Under the pieces are notes generated by a model. That model did not search any database, was not told the DNA's origin, and saw only the letters and a program-made list of their open reading frames with translations. A DNA stretch of 64,000 nucleotides, taken from assembly GCF_012927355.1 (NCBI RefSeq), contig NZ_JABBGK010000004.1, positions 1 through 64,000 on the forward strand. The letters are read 5' to 3'. Source of the DNA: Rhizobium terricola (GTDB lineage Bacteria > Pseudomonadota > Alphaproteobacteria > Rhizobiales > Rhizobiaceae). Positions 18,273-27,571 of the stretch are shown here, one piece after another. Each line of letters starts with the position of its first letter. The first letter of the stretch is position 1. The translations under genes were made by a program, and so were the position numbers.

Positions 18273-18524
18273 ATGAACGAAACGATCCGTACCTTGTTGA
18301 CGAAACTCGGCGGCCTGCCGGTTTCCGTCGACACCCTCGCCAATGACGCCGATCTTTATGCGGCGGGGCTCTCCTCATTTGCTTCCGTACAGCTGATGCT
18401 CGGCCTTGAAGAAGCCTTCGACATCGAGTTTCCGGACCACCTGCTGAACCGCAAGTCCTTTGCCAGCATTGCCGCCATCGAAGGCACGGTCACGTCCATT
18501 CTCGAGGACAGGAAGGTCGCCTGA
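18273..18524 (+). CDS. dedicated acyl/aminoacyl carrier protein
   Basis: An 83-residue acidic carrier protein. The phosphopantetheine attachment serine is most likely Ser35 in AAGLSSFASVQLML, where the usual DSL is replaced by SSF; the helical layout and LEEAFDIEFPDHLL match carrier proteins. It is not the housekeeping fatty-acid AcpP. Its neighbours, an acyl-CoA-dehydrogenase-like enzyme and an amino acid:[carrier protein] ligase, show that its cargo is probably an aminoacyl group. In Bradyrhizobium and Agrobacterium, such ligases load glycine or alanine onto a carrier protein encoded next door. ATG 18273 follows a strong GGAAGGGGA site. The stop overlaps the next gene (TGATG). Confidence 0.9.
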   Translation: MNETIRTLLTKLGGLPVSVDTLANDADLYAAGLSSFASVQLMLGLEEAFDIEFPDHLLNRKSFASIAAIEGTVTSILEDRKVA

Positions 18525-19705
18525 TGGACCTCTCGAGCAAATCCGTCGAAAAGAGCCTCAAGGCTCGCGCTATGCGCGTCGCAACGGTTGCGGCCGCCTA
18601 TGCGGATGAAGTTGATAAGGTCGGTCGCTTCCCCCGTGAAGCGATCGATGCGATGAAGGCCGAGAAGCTGATGGGCATCATGATCCCCGTCGAGTTCGGC
18701 GGCGAAGGCCTCTCCACTTCGGAGATCGCCGAAGTCTGCACCATCCTCGGACAGTCTTGCGCTTCGAGCGCCATGATCTTTGCCATGCATCAGATCAAGG
18801 CATCGAGCCTCGTCTGCCATGGTACCGAGGCGGACTGGCACCGCAACTTCATGCGTCGCGTGGTAGCCGAGCAGCTGTTGCTTGGCTCCGCGACGACAGA
18901 AGCCGGCATCGGCGGCAACATGCGCAACAGCATCTGCGCGATCGAGGTTAAGGACGGCCGCTGCTACCTTGAGAAGGATGCGACCGTCATCTCCTACGGC
19001 GCCGACTGCGACGCCATCCTGATCACCTCCCGCAGCCACAAGGACGCAGCGTCGTCCGACCAGGTCATGACCGTCTTCCTGAAAGAGCAGTACACGCTCG
19101 AGCACACCCAGACCTGGGACACCCTCGGCATGCGCGGCACCTGCTCGGATGGCTTCATCTTCCGCGGCGAAGCACCGGCCGAGCAGATCCTGCCCCAGCC
19201 CTTCGCCGAAATCGCCGCCCAGTCGATGTTGGCAAGCGCCCATCTGCTGTGGAGCTCGCTGTGGTACGGCATCGCCGTGGACGCCTTCGCCCGCGCCCAG
19301 AATTTCGTCCGCGCCGCCGCACGCAAGGCACCCGGCACCCAGCCGCCCGGACTCGTTCAGCTGGCCGAGATGTCGAGCCAGCTCCAAGCCGTGCGCTCCA
19401 ACATCGTCAACGGACTGCGCTCCTTCGAGGAAGCCCGCCAGGATCAGGATCGCCTGTCGTCCATGGGCTTCGCCGTCGCAATGAACAACGTCAAGATCGC
19501 ATCCTCCGAGATGATCCTTCCGATCATCAACCAGGCCATGCGCGTCTGCGGCATTCTCGGATACAAGAACGGGACCCCCTACAGTCTCGGTCGCCATCTC
19601 CGCGATGCCCATTCCGCCGAGCTCATGATCTCGAACGATCGCATTCTCGCGAACACGTCGAACATGCTGCTCGTCCATAAACAGGAAACAGGTTTGCTGG
19701 GGTGA
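18524..19705 (+). CDS. acyl-CoA dehydrogenase-like flavoprotein of the carrier-protein operon
   Basis: A 393-residue member of the acyl-CoA dehydrogenase superfamily: helical N-domain, beta-domain around the [17 protein letters not shown] stretch (the usual FAD-binding GLTEP...GSD region is modified), and helical C-domain. The usual catalytic glutamate segment near the C-terminus (YEGT) is replaced by SNDR in [16 protein letters not shown], so the base has moved or the chemistry differs. Encoded between the carrier protein and its ligase, it is likely to act on the carrier-bound aminoacyl thioester rather than on CoA esters, as flavoenzymes that oxidise prolyl-carrier protein do. Its start overlaps the carrier-protein stop by one base. 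Confidence 0.85.
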   Translation: MDLSSKSVEKSLKARAMRVATVAAAYADEVDKVGRFPREAIDAMKAEKLMGIMIPVEFGGEGLSTSEIAEVCTILGQSCASSAMIFAMHQIKASSLVCHGTEADWHRNFMRRVVAEQLLLGSATTEAGIGGNMRNSICAIEVKDGRCYLEKDATVISYGADCDAILITSRSHKDAASSDQVMTVFLKEQYTLEHTQTWDTLGMRGTCSDGFIFRGEAPAEQILPQPFAEIAAQSMLASAHLLWSSLWYGIAVDAFARAQNFVRAAARKAPGTQPPGLVQLAEMSSQLQAVRSNIVNGLRSFEEARQDQDRLSSMGFAVAMNNVKIASSEMILPIINQAMRVCGILGYKNGTPYSLGRHLRDAHSAELMISNDRILANTSNMLLVHKQETGLLG

Positions 19706-19710
19706 GATCG

Positions 19711-20619
19711 ATGGATATGCAGACGAGCTTTCTGGACCGCCTCTTCGAGAGCGGCCTGCTGATCGAAACCGGTGTGGACGGCCTCTATGGTCGCGGCGGC
19801 CGCTTCGAAGACGTGATCGCCGCCTTCGAGCGGCTCATCGACCGCTATGGTGCGGGCGACGGCGCAGAAGCCATCCGCTTTCCGCCGGGCATGAACCGCG
19901 CCTATTTCGAAAAGAGCGGCTACATGAAGAGCTTTCCGCAGCTCGCTGGCACGGTGCACAGCTTCTGCGGCAACGAACTTGACCATATCGGCCTGCTGAA
20001 ATGCATGGATGCCGACGAGGACTGGACGGCCGAGCAAAAGGCGACCGACATCGTCCTGACGCCGGCGGCCTGCTACCCGCTCTATCCGACGATCGCCAAA
20101 CGCGGCAACCTGCCGGAAAAGGGCGGCCTCTACGACCTGCAGTCCTATTGCTTCCGTCACGAGCCGTCGAACGATCCGGCCCGTCAGCAGCTGTTCCGCA
20201 TGCGCGAATATGTCTGCATGGGCAGCCAGGAGCAGGTCACCGATTTCCGCCAGACCTGGATGGATCGCGGCCAGAAGATCATGGCCGAGGTCGGCCTGCC
20301 GGTGGAGATCGACGTCGCCAACGATCCGTTCTTCGGCCGTGCCGGCAAGATGCTCGCCAACAACCAGCGCGACCAGAACCTGAAGTTCGAGCTGCTGATC
20401 CCGATCACCTCCGTCGCCAAGCCGACCGCCTGCATGAGCTTCAACTATCATCAGGATGCCTTCGGCACGAAGTGGGGCCTCAACCTGGCCGACGGCTCGG
20501 TCGCCCACACGGCTTGCGTCGGCTTCGGCCTCGAGCGCATCGCGCTCGCGCTGTTCCACCATCACGGTCTCGACGTCGACCAGTGGCCCGCCCCCGTTCG
20601 CAAGGCACTCTGGGGCTGA
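19711..20619 (+). CDS. amino acid:[carrier protein] ligase (class II seryl-tRNA synthetase-like)
   Basis: A 302-residue homolog of the catalytic core of the atypical archaeal seryl-tRNA synthetases, without a tRNA-binding domain. Characterised members from Bradyrhizobium japonicum and Agrobacterium activate glycine or alanine as adenylates and transfer them to the phosphopantetheine arm of a carrier protein. The zinc ligands of the family are recognisable as Cys121 ([10 protein letters not shown]), Glu166 ([10 protein letters not shown]) and Cys269 ([17 protein letters not shown]); the last segment is class II motif 3 with Arg275. Motif 2 lies in SYCFRHEPS. The start is ATG 19711 after GGGGTGAG; GTG 19702, overlapping the upstream stop, and ATG 19717 are alternatives. 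Confidence 0.92.
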   Translation: MDMQTSFLDRLFESGLLIETGVDGLYGRGGRFEDVIAAFERLIDRYGAGDGAEAIRFPPGMNRAYFEKSGYMKSFPQLAGTVHSFCGNELDHIGLLKCMDADEDWTAEQKATDIVLTPAACYPLYPTIAKRGNLPEKGGLYDLQSYCFRHEPSNDPARQQLFRMREYVCMGSQEQVTDFRQTWMDRGQKIMAEVGLPVEIDVANDPFFGRAGKMLANNQRDQNLKFELLIPITSVAKPTACMSFNYHQDAFGTKWGLNLADGSVAHTACVGFGLERIALALFHHHGLDVDQWPAPVRKALWG

Positions 20620-20623
20620 TCTG

Positions 20624-21592
20624 GTGACGAAAGCCGTCTTTCCCGGACTCGATCCGGCCACCTATGTCCCGCATGCCCTGCATGCGAGCGAGCGGATGTG
20701 GCCGGAGACGAACTGTTATGTCGACCTCTGGATCGAGGTTCTCGCAAGCCTCGGCGTCGCGCCGGAGGCCATGCTCGGCTTCACCCTGACCCAGGATTTC
20801 GAGGGCGACCAGTTCACCTTCTTCAAGGTTCCTCTGGAGGATCTCGAAGACCTCTACGGCATCAAGGTGACCGAACTTGCGATCTACGACACGGTCGAGT
20901 CCCATGTCGCCGAGCAGGTGAACCGCGGCAGGCTGTGCCTCGTGGAAATGGACAGCTTCTTCATGCCGGACACCCGGGGCGTCGGCTACCGCCAGGAGCA
21001 CGGCAAGACGACGGTTGCCGTCAATCGTCTTGATCTGGCCGGCCGCACCATGGACTATTTCCACAATGGCGGCTTCTTCCGGGTCGACGGCGAGGATTTC
21101 GACGGTCTGTTCCAGCACCATCTGCCCGAAGGCGCCCTGCCCTTCCTGCCCTATACCGAATTCGCCAAGTTCCCGGGCACCCCGCACACGGCGGCGCATC
21201 AGCGCACCGCTGCTAAGCGGTTGCTCGGTCGTCACTTCGCCCGCAGGCCGGATGCCAATCCCATCGCCGCCTTTGCAAGCGTCTTTCCGGATCAGGTCGA
21301 GGCGATCGCGGAACGCCCCTTCGGCTTCTTCCACAAATATGCCTTCAACACGCTTCGGCAGTTCGGCGCCAATTTCGAATTGCTGGCAAGCCATCTCACC
21401 TGGCTCGCACCGCAGCAGTTCGAGGAGGCCAGCATTCAGGCTCTGAAGATTTCGGAGACGGCAAAGACGGTACAGTTCCAACTCGCCCGGGCCGTCACGC
21501 GGAAAAAGTTCGATCCCTTGCGATCGGCCCTCGACCCCGCCGCCGAGGCTTGGGACAAGCTCATCGGAGCACTTGGCGAATCGCTCGCCTGA
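20624..21592 (+). CDS. DUF1839-family protein, candidate aminoacyl-carrier-protein transferase
   Basis: A 322-residue protein of the DUF1839 type, known mainly as a companion of amino acid:[carrier protein] ligases. What I see: an N-terminal NCYVDLWIEVLASLG with Cys31, then CLVEMDSFFMPDTRG, then His126 in RQEHGKTTVAVNRLD with Asp137, then YFHNGGFF. This order resembles the papain-like BtrH fold, in which a cysteine accepts an acyl group from a carrier protein and passes it to an acceptor. The role of aminoacyl transferase is therefore an inference. Starts at GTG 20624, four bases after the ligase stop with GGGG upstream; the frame is open further back only as a shadow. The glycosidase gene follows ten bases later. 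Confidence 0.8.
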   Translation: MTKAVFPGLDPATYVPHALHASERMWPETNCYVDLWIEVLASLGVAPEAMLGFTLTQDFEGDQFTFFKVPLEDLEDLYGIKVTELAIYDTVESHVAEQVNRGRLCLVEMDSFFMPDTRGVGYRQEHGKTTVAVNRLDLAGRTMDYFHNGGFFRVDGEDFDGLFQHHLPEGALPFLPYTEFAKFPGTPHTAAHQRTAAKRLLGRHFARRPDANPIAAFASVFPDQVEAIAERPFGFFHKYAFNTLRQFGANFELLASHLTWLAPQQFEEASIQALKISETAKTVQFQLARAVTRKKFDPLRSALDPAAEAWDKLIGALGESLA

Positions 21593-21601
21593 GGAGGCAC
21601 G

Positions 21602-24076
21602 ATGACAGGCATGACCACTTATCTCGCCGCGGACGAACGCCCGCTGGAGAGCGGCTGGACAGTGCTCGTCACCGGGGCCGGACGCTATCAGGGACCGGAC
21701 GAGATCCATCGGCCCGCAGCCCGCATTCCCGCACCTGTTCCCGGCACCGCCGCGTCCGCCTTGGCGGCTGCCGGGCTGTTTGACCCGCAAAAACCGCATC
21801 CGCTGCATGACAAGGACGCCTGGTACTTCCGCTCGCTCGACGGCGAGAAGGAAGGCCCGGCAATCCTGCGCCTTGCCGGCCTTGCGACCATTGCCGAGGT
21901 CTACATCAACGGCGAACTGCGCCTCCAAAGCGAAAGCATGTTCGAGGCACACGACCTTGCGCTGACTCTCACCGGCAAAGACGAAATCGCCATCTGCTTC
22001 CGCGCCCTGCTTCCCCATCTCGACAAACGCGGCCCGCGTGCACGCTGGCGCCCCCAGATGATGGACCATCAGGGGCTGAGACTGATCCGCACGACACCGC
22101 TCGGCCACATGCCTGGCTGGTGCCCGGAAATCCATCCCGTCGGCCCCTACCGGCCCGTCAGCCTCATTCGCCGGAACACTCACGCCGTCATCGATCTGAT
22201 CCTGCAGGCCAACCTTGAGCCCGACCACAGCGGGCGCCTTCTGGTCTCCTTTGACCTCGACGGCGAAGCCTCTGAGCTCAACATTTCCTGCGCCGGCAAG
22301 GACGCGCTGATGCGCAAGGGCGAGGACGGCCGCTGGCATGCCGAACTCTCGATCCCGGCCGTCGAACCCTGGTGGCCCCGCACCCATGGCAAACCGAAAC
22401 TCCATGACGTGCGACTGACGATAGACGGACGGGCGCATTCCCTGGGCCTCGTCGGTTTCCGCCGCGTCGAGATTGACCGGGGCTCTGACGGCCGCGGCTT
22501 CAGGATCGTGATCAACGGCCAGCCGATTTTTTGCCGGGGGGCGGTCTGGACCAATGCCGATATCCTCCAGCTGCCCGGCTCTGCCGAAGACTATGCCCCC
22601 TGGCTGACGCTTGCGGCAGAGGCCGGCATGAACATGATCCGGGTCGGTGGCACGATGACCTACGAAAGCGCGGACTTCTTCCGCCTCTGCGACCAGTTGG
22701 GGCTCATGGCCTGGCAGGACTTCATGTTCGCCAATTTCGACTATCCCACCGGTGACGACGCTTTCGCCGTCCATGTCGAACGGGAGATCGGGCAGCTTCT
22801 CGCCTCCCTGCAAGGTTCGCCGTCGTTGACGGTCCTCTGCGGCGGCAGCGAAGTCTATCAGCAGGCAGCCATGCTCGGCCTGCCCGAGCGGATCTGGAGG
22901 ACCGCGTTCTACGAAGAGACACTGCCGGCCCTCGCACGTTCCTTGCGCCCCGATGTCGCCTATGTCGCGAATTCTCCCTCAGGCGGGGCCATGCCGTTTT
23001 CGCCGAACGAAGGCGTCACCCACTATTACGGCGTCGGCGCCTATTGCCGGCCGCTCGACGATGCGCGCCGCGCCGATGTCCGCTTCGCCGCCGAATGCCT
23101 CGCCTTCGCCCATGTCCCGCAGCAGTCGACGCTGGATACGCATCTGCCCGTGGCACCGGTCCATGATCCTCGCTGGAAAGAGCGCGTGCCGCGCGACCGC
23201 GGCGCCTCCTGGGACTTCGAGGATGTGCGAGACCACTATCTGGCCGACCTCTACAAGCTCGACCCGGCCCGGCTGCGGCGCGAAGACCCGACGCGCTACC
23301 TGGATCTCTCACGAGCGGTGACCGGCGAGGTGATGGCGGAGACCTATGCCGAATGGCGACGCGAAGCTTCCAAATGCGGCGGAGCCCTCGCCTGGACGCT
23401 TCAGGACCTGCAACCCGGCCCGGGCTGGGGACTGATCGACTCCACCGGAGAACCGAAGCCCGTTTGGTATGCACTCAAGCGCGCCTTTCGACCGGTACAG
23501 ATCAATCTGCTCGATGAAGGAACCAACGGGCTCGACCTGCACATCCTGAACGAAACCGCATCGGATCTCGCCTGCGAGATCGAGCTTGCCTGCCTGCGGG
23601 ACGGCAGCCAGCCCGTGGTCAGCGGCCGCCGGTCCCTCACCATCGAGGGCAGGTCTTCGCTGCGGCTTGCCGCTACCGATCTCTTCGGCGCCTTCTTCGA
23701 CACCACCTATGCCTTCCGCTTCGGCCCTCCTTCGCACGACGTGACCGTCGCCCGCCTGATCGCGCCAGACCACGGACAGATCATTGCCGAGGCCTGCCAC
23801 TTCCCTCTCGGTCGTGCCGAAGCCATGCATGACGCTGCAATCGAGGCCGCCGTCGAACAGAAAGACGGTGCCTGGAACCTTCTTCTGTCCACGCCCTGTT
23901 TCGCCCAGTCGGTCCATATCGACGTGGAAGGTTATCGCCCGGAAGATGACTGGTTTCATCTCCTGCCCGGTCACCCGCGACGCATCGAACTGCGTCCGGG
24001 TGGTGCAGGAGCGCACGACCGGAAACCGACAGGTACGGTCACGCAACTCGGCTCGAAGCGTCGTATTTCGTTCTGA
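21602..24076 (+). CDS. glycoside hydrolase family 2 protein (beta-mannosidase-like), cytoplasmic
   Basis: An 824-residue GH2-type protein: N-terminal jelly roll (DAWYFRSLDGE, AEVYINGELRLQSE), immunoglobulin-like domain, TIM barrel (NMIRVGGTMTYESADFFRLC, GLMAWQDFMFANFDYP) and a C-terminal beta-domain. The probable acid/base is the Glu of LCGGSEVYQQ and the nucleophile the Glu of VRFAAECLAF, the equivalent of the SEFG motif of mannosidases. Both glutamates are kept while surrounding residues differ from standard beta-mannosidases. There is no signal peptide, so it acts inside the cell. It is the last gene of the carrier-protein operon, with a clear GAGGAGG site. A glycan or glycoside as acceptor or product of this pathway is a reasonable inference. 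Confidence 0.85.
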   Translation: MTGMTTYLAADERPLESGWTVLVTGAGRYQGPDEIHRPAARIPAPVPGTAASALAAAGLFDPQKPHPLHDKDAWYFRSLDGEKEGPAILRLAGLATIAEVYINGELRLQSESMFEAHDLALTLTGKDEIAICFRALLPHLDKRGPRARWRPQMMDHQGLRLIRTTPLGHMPGWCPEIHPVGPYRPVSLIRRNTHAVIDLILQANLEPDHSGRLLVSFDLDGEASELNISCAGKDALMRKGEDGRWHAELSIPAVEPWWPRTHGKPKLHDVRLTIDGRAHSLGLVGFRRVEIDRGSDGRGFRIVINGQPIFCRGAVWTNADILQLPGSAEDYAPWLTLAAEAGMNMIRVGGTMTYESADFFRLCDQLGLMAWQDFMFANFDYPTGDDAFAVHVEREIGQLLASLQGSPSLTVLCGGSEVYQQAAMLGLPERIWRTAFYEETLPALARSLRPDVAYVANSPSGGAMPFSPNEGVTHYYGVGAYCRPLDDARRADVRFAAECLAFAHVPQQSTLDTHLPVAPVHDPRWKERVPRDRGASWDFEDVRDHYLADLYKLDPARLRREDPTRYLDLSRAVTGEVMAETYAEWRREASKCGGALAWTLQDLQPGPGWGLIDSTGEPKPVWYALKRAFRPVQINLLDEGTNGLDLHILNETASDLACEIELACLRDGSQPVVSGRRSLTIEGRSSLRLAATDLFGAFFDTTYAFRFGPPSHDVTVARLIAPDHGQIIAEACHFPLGRAEAMHDAAIEAAVEQKDGAWNLLLSTPCFAQSVHIDVEGYRPEDDWFHLLPGHPRRIELRPGGAGAHDRKPTGTVTQLGSKRRISF

Positions 24077-24091
24077 GGGAAGCGCCCAGGA

Positions 24092-25882
24092 TCAGGTGCC
24101 GGGCGGAAAGCGTCGGGCGAGATCGATGACGGTGTCCGTATAGACACGCCGGGCGGGCGCGGGCGTGAAGTTGTGATCGGCCCCCGGAACCACGGACATA
24201 TGCGCATTGGGATACCGGCGAAGGCCGCGCCCGGTGCGGCCGAAATGGTCGACGAAATGCTCGAAGCCGACATCGTTCTCGCTGTAGAGCACGACCAGTT
24301 CCGTCTTCCGTTCGGCGAGCGTGTGGAACGACCTGCGCACCTCCGCCTGCACGCCGCGCTGGCCTTGCAGCATCCGGATCAGCGGCCGGGCAAACTGCGA
24401 CAGCCGTCGAACGATGGCCCGGCCGATATTGCCGAGCGCCCGCCTTGCATCGACCCGCCCGGAGAAAAGTCGCCGGAAGGTCTCGAACTGGAACAGGCGT
24501 TCACGGTAGTCGTCGAGCGACCGCGGCACGTAGCGCAACGCGCCATCGATATCGACGGCCGGGTTCCAGTAGAAGACGAAGGGATTGACGACCACCGCTG
24601 CGGAAAGTCGTTGATCTGCAACGGCGCTGCGGAACGCCAGGTAGGCGCCGCTACAGCGCCCCGCCACCACCATCGGACCAAGGTCGCGCTTGGCGAGGAA
24701 ATCGAGCGCGGCCTGCACGTCGGCAACCTGGCAATCCTGATATAGCACCTGCATCGGCTGCCCAGCAACGGCCGGGCTGTCGCCGATATTGGCACCGTCG
24801 AAGCGCAAACTGGCAATTCCGGCACGCGCAAGCTCGCGCGCCATGTCGACCCCGGAGCGCCCCCATCCGGCATGACGATCATAGGCCGTACCGAGAATGA
24901 CCACCGTCGCCCCCGTGCGTGGTCCTTGCGGCTCACAGAGGACGCCATAAAGACGGCCATGCTCTCCGAACCGCGCAGGCGTCTCGCGAAACCCGTCACC
25001 GAGAAGGGCGGGCGCCTCGGCCGACCGGGGCGACGGAGTCGACGGCAAGGTCGGGAATGCGGCGGCAACGCCCGTTACCCATTCCAGCAGGCGCAGGCGA
25101 ACGCCCTCCGGCAGTATAGAAGTGGCGGGATTGGAAATGAAATCGTCATAGCCGGCATAATCCGCCACCTGCACATCGATGCCGAGCGTTTCGAGATGAC
25201 CGGCAAGCTCCGCATCGGCCGGACGGTCCGCACGCTTGCACACGAATGCGCGGGAAAACTGCATCGACGAGAGCTGGCCCACCGCGAGCTTGCGAACATC
25301 CGCAGCAATCGCATCCGGCATAGAGAGTCCCGCGATCGATACCCCCTCGCGTTGCCGAAACGCCTCGGGAACGCCGAGCCCTTCATCGACCATCCGCGAC
25401 CAGATCTGCATCTCGCGCAGGAACGCCCGGCCGGACGTCACCGGTGCGAGCAGTGCCATGCCGGCCACGTCGCCGAGGCTTCCGGAAATCTTTGCCGCGA
25501 GTGCCGCACCGAGCCCCTGGGAAATCACGATCAGATGGCGGCAACCCGACATTTCCCTGAGCATATCAGCGGCAGCGACCACGCTCGCCTCCCAGAGCCC
25601 AAGTCCTGCCGAGTGATCAGAACCATCGAGCGCATCGCCCGTACCGGGATAGTCGAAGCGAAGGCTGGCAATACCTTGCAACGCCAGTCCTTCGGCCACG
25701 ACGCGCCAGAACTTGCGCAGGCACATCTCTTCCAGCCCCCAAGGGCTGACGAAGAGAACACCCAAAGCCGATGCCGTGCCTTGGGCCGGCGTAAAGAGCC
25801 CGACCGTACCGCTGAACGTCACGGGACAGGCGGCCGAGACGCTTGCCGTCACACCTTCAAGCTTGATCTGTTGTGCTTCCAT
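24092..25882 (-). CDS. tandem alpha/beta-hydrolase protein
   Basis: A 596-residue fusion of two alpha/beta-hydrolase domains. Domain 1 (about 1-270) has the strand order and SLRFDYPGTGDAL, with a nucleophile elbow VISQGLGAAL that lacks the first glycine. Domain 2 (about 295-596) repeats this with SLRFDGANIGDSP and the elbow VAGRCSGAYL, where the nucleophile would be Cys rather than Ser; Asp (YSENDVG) and His (PGADHNFTP) of the triad are visible. Related proteins occur with exopolysaccharide/exosortase gene sets. It lies at the end of a minus-strand glycan set (glycosyltransferases, flippase). It may remove or transfer an acyl or aminoacyl group on a glycan, but this is a guess. Start ATG follows GGGGGA. 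Confidence 0.8.
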   Translation of the reverse strand: MEAQQIKLEGVTASVSAACPVTFSGTVGLFTPAQGTASALGVLFVSPWGLEEMCLRKFWRVVAEGLALQGIASLRFDYPGTGDALDGSDHSAGLGLWEASVVAAADMLREMSGCRHLIVISQGLGAALAAKISGSLGDVAGMALLAPVTSGRAFLREMQIWSRMVDEGLGVPEAFRQREGVSIAGLSMPDAIAADVRKLAVGQLSSMQFSRAFVCKRADRPADAELAGHLETLGIDVQVADYAGYDDFISNPATSILPEGVRLRLLEWVTGVAAAFPTLPSTPSPRSAEAPALLGDGFRETPARFGEHGRLYGVLCEPQGPRTGATVVILGTAYDRHAGWGRSGVDMARELARAGIASLRFDGANIGDSPAVAGQPMQVLYQDCQVADVQAALDFLAKRDLGPMVVAGRCSGAYLAFRSAVADQRLSAAVVVNPFVFYWNPAVDIDGALRYVPRSLDDYRERLFQFETFRRLFSGRVDARRALGNIGRAIVRRLSQFARPLIRMLQGQRGVQAEVRRSFHTLAERKTELVVLYSENDVGFEHFVDHFGRTGRGLRRYPNAHMSVVPGADHNFTPAPARRVYTDTVIDLARRFPPGT

Positions 25883-25907
25883 GCCAATCCCCCAGCACGC
25901 GCGCGCG

Positions 25908-27440
25908 TCAGCTGTCCCCTTCGCTTCTGACCGGCCTGGCGAACAGAAAGCCGAGCATGCGATCGGCGATCGCTGTCGCGGGGCCCGGCAAGCGCCCCGC
26001 CAGCATCTCGATCGCCTTCTGGTCCTCGACCGGTACAGCAGCCAGCAGGCGCAGCGCCAACAGATAGACGAGCGCGCCCGTCATGATCGCCGCGGCGAGA
26101 CCCACCAGTCCTCCGACGAGACCCAGGACACCATAGGCAGACGCGCCACAGGCCGCAGCGGCAACCGAAATCTTGCCGACCGTCAGGAACATCGGCAGCA
26201 GCGAGCCTTCGAATTCTATCTTGCGCAACATGAGCAGGGCCATGATCAGGAACACGACCAGACGAACCGCCGCCGCGCCCTCGCCGGCAAATGTCGGCAC
26301 GAACAGGATTGCCCCGCCCACCATGATGACGGCCCCGACGATCCCGATGTTCAGGCGATCCCGGATGCGATCGAGCGAGAACAGATACTGGGTGCAGATC
26401 ATGCTGAACACGAAGACCGGGGTCACCAGCGCAAGGATAGCGAGGATCGGGCCACTGGGTTCAAACGCCTGGCCGAAGACCAGTGTCACCAGGGCAGGCG
26501 CGATCGCGGCCAGCCCGAAGCTGAGCGGCATGGTGATATAGGCGATGCTCCTGACGACGCTTTCGAAGACGGCCACCGGCAGCCGGTCCGTGTCATGCAG
26601 TTTGAGCTTTTCGGAATAATACGGCACGAGGCTGCCCGTCAGCTGGATGGGCAGCTGCATGGCAAGATTGGCAAGCGACAGGGCCGCCGCATAATAGCCC
26701 ACCATCTCGACGCCGTGGTGCCGCTCGATGAAGAACAGTTCGACGCGGTTGAGGAAGATCGAATCGACGATGTATTGCGCAGAGATGATCAGCGACGAGT
26801 TGACCAGATAGCTTGGCGCGATGCCGCACGGGTCGGCGCGATGGCGCAGGATCCCAAGCGAGTAGAGGAACTGCGGCAGGAAACCGAAGATGTAGCCGCA
26901 CAATGCCCCGGGCACTCCGTAGGTCACGGCTCCCGCAAGCACGGCGCAGAACTGCAGTGCCCCGGCAATCACGGAAATGCGCAGGAACGCCCCGACATTC
27001 TGCTCTCCGAGCATCACGTTCTTGGTGAATGAACCGATCGACTGTACGAAGATGAGGGCACCCGTCAGGAGCACCACGGCCGGGGCACTATCGGCCCAGT
27101 GCTCATGCTCGGCCACCCAGAAGGCGACGAAGAAGAGGATGGTGATCGCGACCGTCGCGAGGATGACGGGACGCAGGAGATAGGCAGAGAAACCCCGCAA
27201 GGCCGCTTCGCCGTGTCCCTGCACCCGCAGTTGCGGTAGCTGCCGGAGAAGGATGACCCCTGTCCCGAGCTCGGAGATCAGTGCCGCCGTGACGGCAAGC
27301 CACAGCGAGAAGGCGATCATTCCGTTCGCTTCGGGTCCAAGCAGACGCGCAGTCACGATCGAGCAGACGAAGCCGACCAGCAGGACGGCGAGGCCTGCCG
27401 CGGCGTTCAGCGCCGAATTCGCAACGATTGTCTTGGCCAT
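25908..27440 (-). CDS. polysaccharide/lipid-linked oligosaccharide flippase (Wzx-like)
   Basis: A 510-residue integral membrane protein of the MATE/polysaccharide-transporter superfamily, with about 12-14 hydrophobic helices. The N-terminal NSALNAAAGLAVLLVGFVCS and TARLLGPEANGMIAFSLWLA are typical of Wzx/RfbX flippases, and Glu/Arg pairs in the loops are as expected. It should move a lipid-linked glycan across the inner membrane. It is encoded 25 bases upstream of the hydrolase gene and downstream of two glycosyltransferases on the same strand, forming a glycan assembly and export unit. No polymerase (Wzy) or chain-length protein is in the window. Confidence 0.88.
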   Translation of the reverse strand: MAKTIVANSALNAAAGLAVLLVGFVCSIVTARLLGPEANGMIAFSLWLAVTAALISELGTGVILLRQLPQLRVQGHGEAALRGFSAYLLRPVILATVAITILFFVAFWVAEHEHWADSAPAVVLLTGALIFVQSIGSFTKNVMLGEQNVGAFLRISVIAGALQFCAVLAGAVTYGVPGALCGYIFGFLPQFLYSLGILRHRADPCGIAPSYLVNSSLIISAQYIVDSIFLNRVELFFIERHHGVEMVGYYAAALSLANLAMQLPIQLTGSLVPYYSEKLKLHDTDRLPVAVFESVVRSIAYITMPLSFGLAAIAPALVTLVFGQAFEPSGPILAILALVTPVFVFSMICTQYLFSLDRIRDRLNIGIVGAVIMVGGAILFVPTFAGEGAAAVRLVVFLIMALLMLRKIEFEGSLLPMFLTVGKISVAAAACGASAYGVLGLVGGLVGLAAAIMTGALVYLLALRLLAAVPVEDQKAIEMLAGRLPGPATAIADRMLGFLFARPVRSEGDS

Positions 27441-27571
27441 CAGTTCTTCTCTGCCGGATCCGTTCGATACTGACCACGGAAGGTCGGTCGTCGATCTCTT
27501 TTTCTAGTGAAAAAGCCTTAAGGCTTCATGCCGGCGCGCGGCAAATGCCTTGACGGCCGGACACTCGGGGC

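Noticed and set aside
20480..22813. 777-codon minus-strand open frame opposite DUF1839 and GH2 genes
   Set aside because: No recognisable domain, and codon pattern explained by the plus-strand genes.
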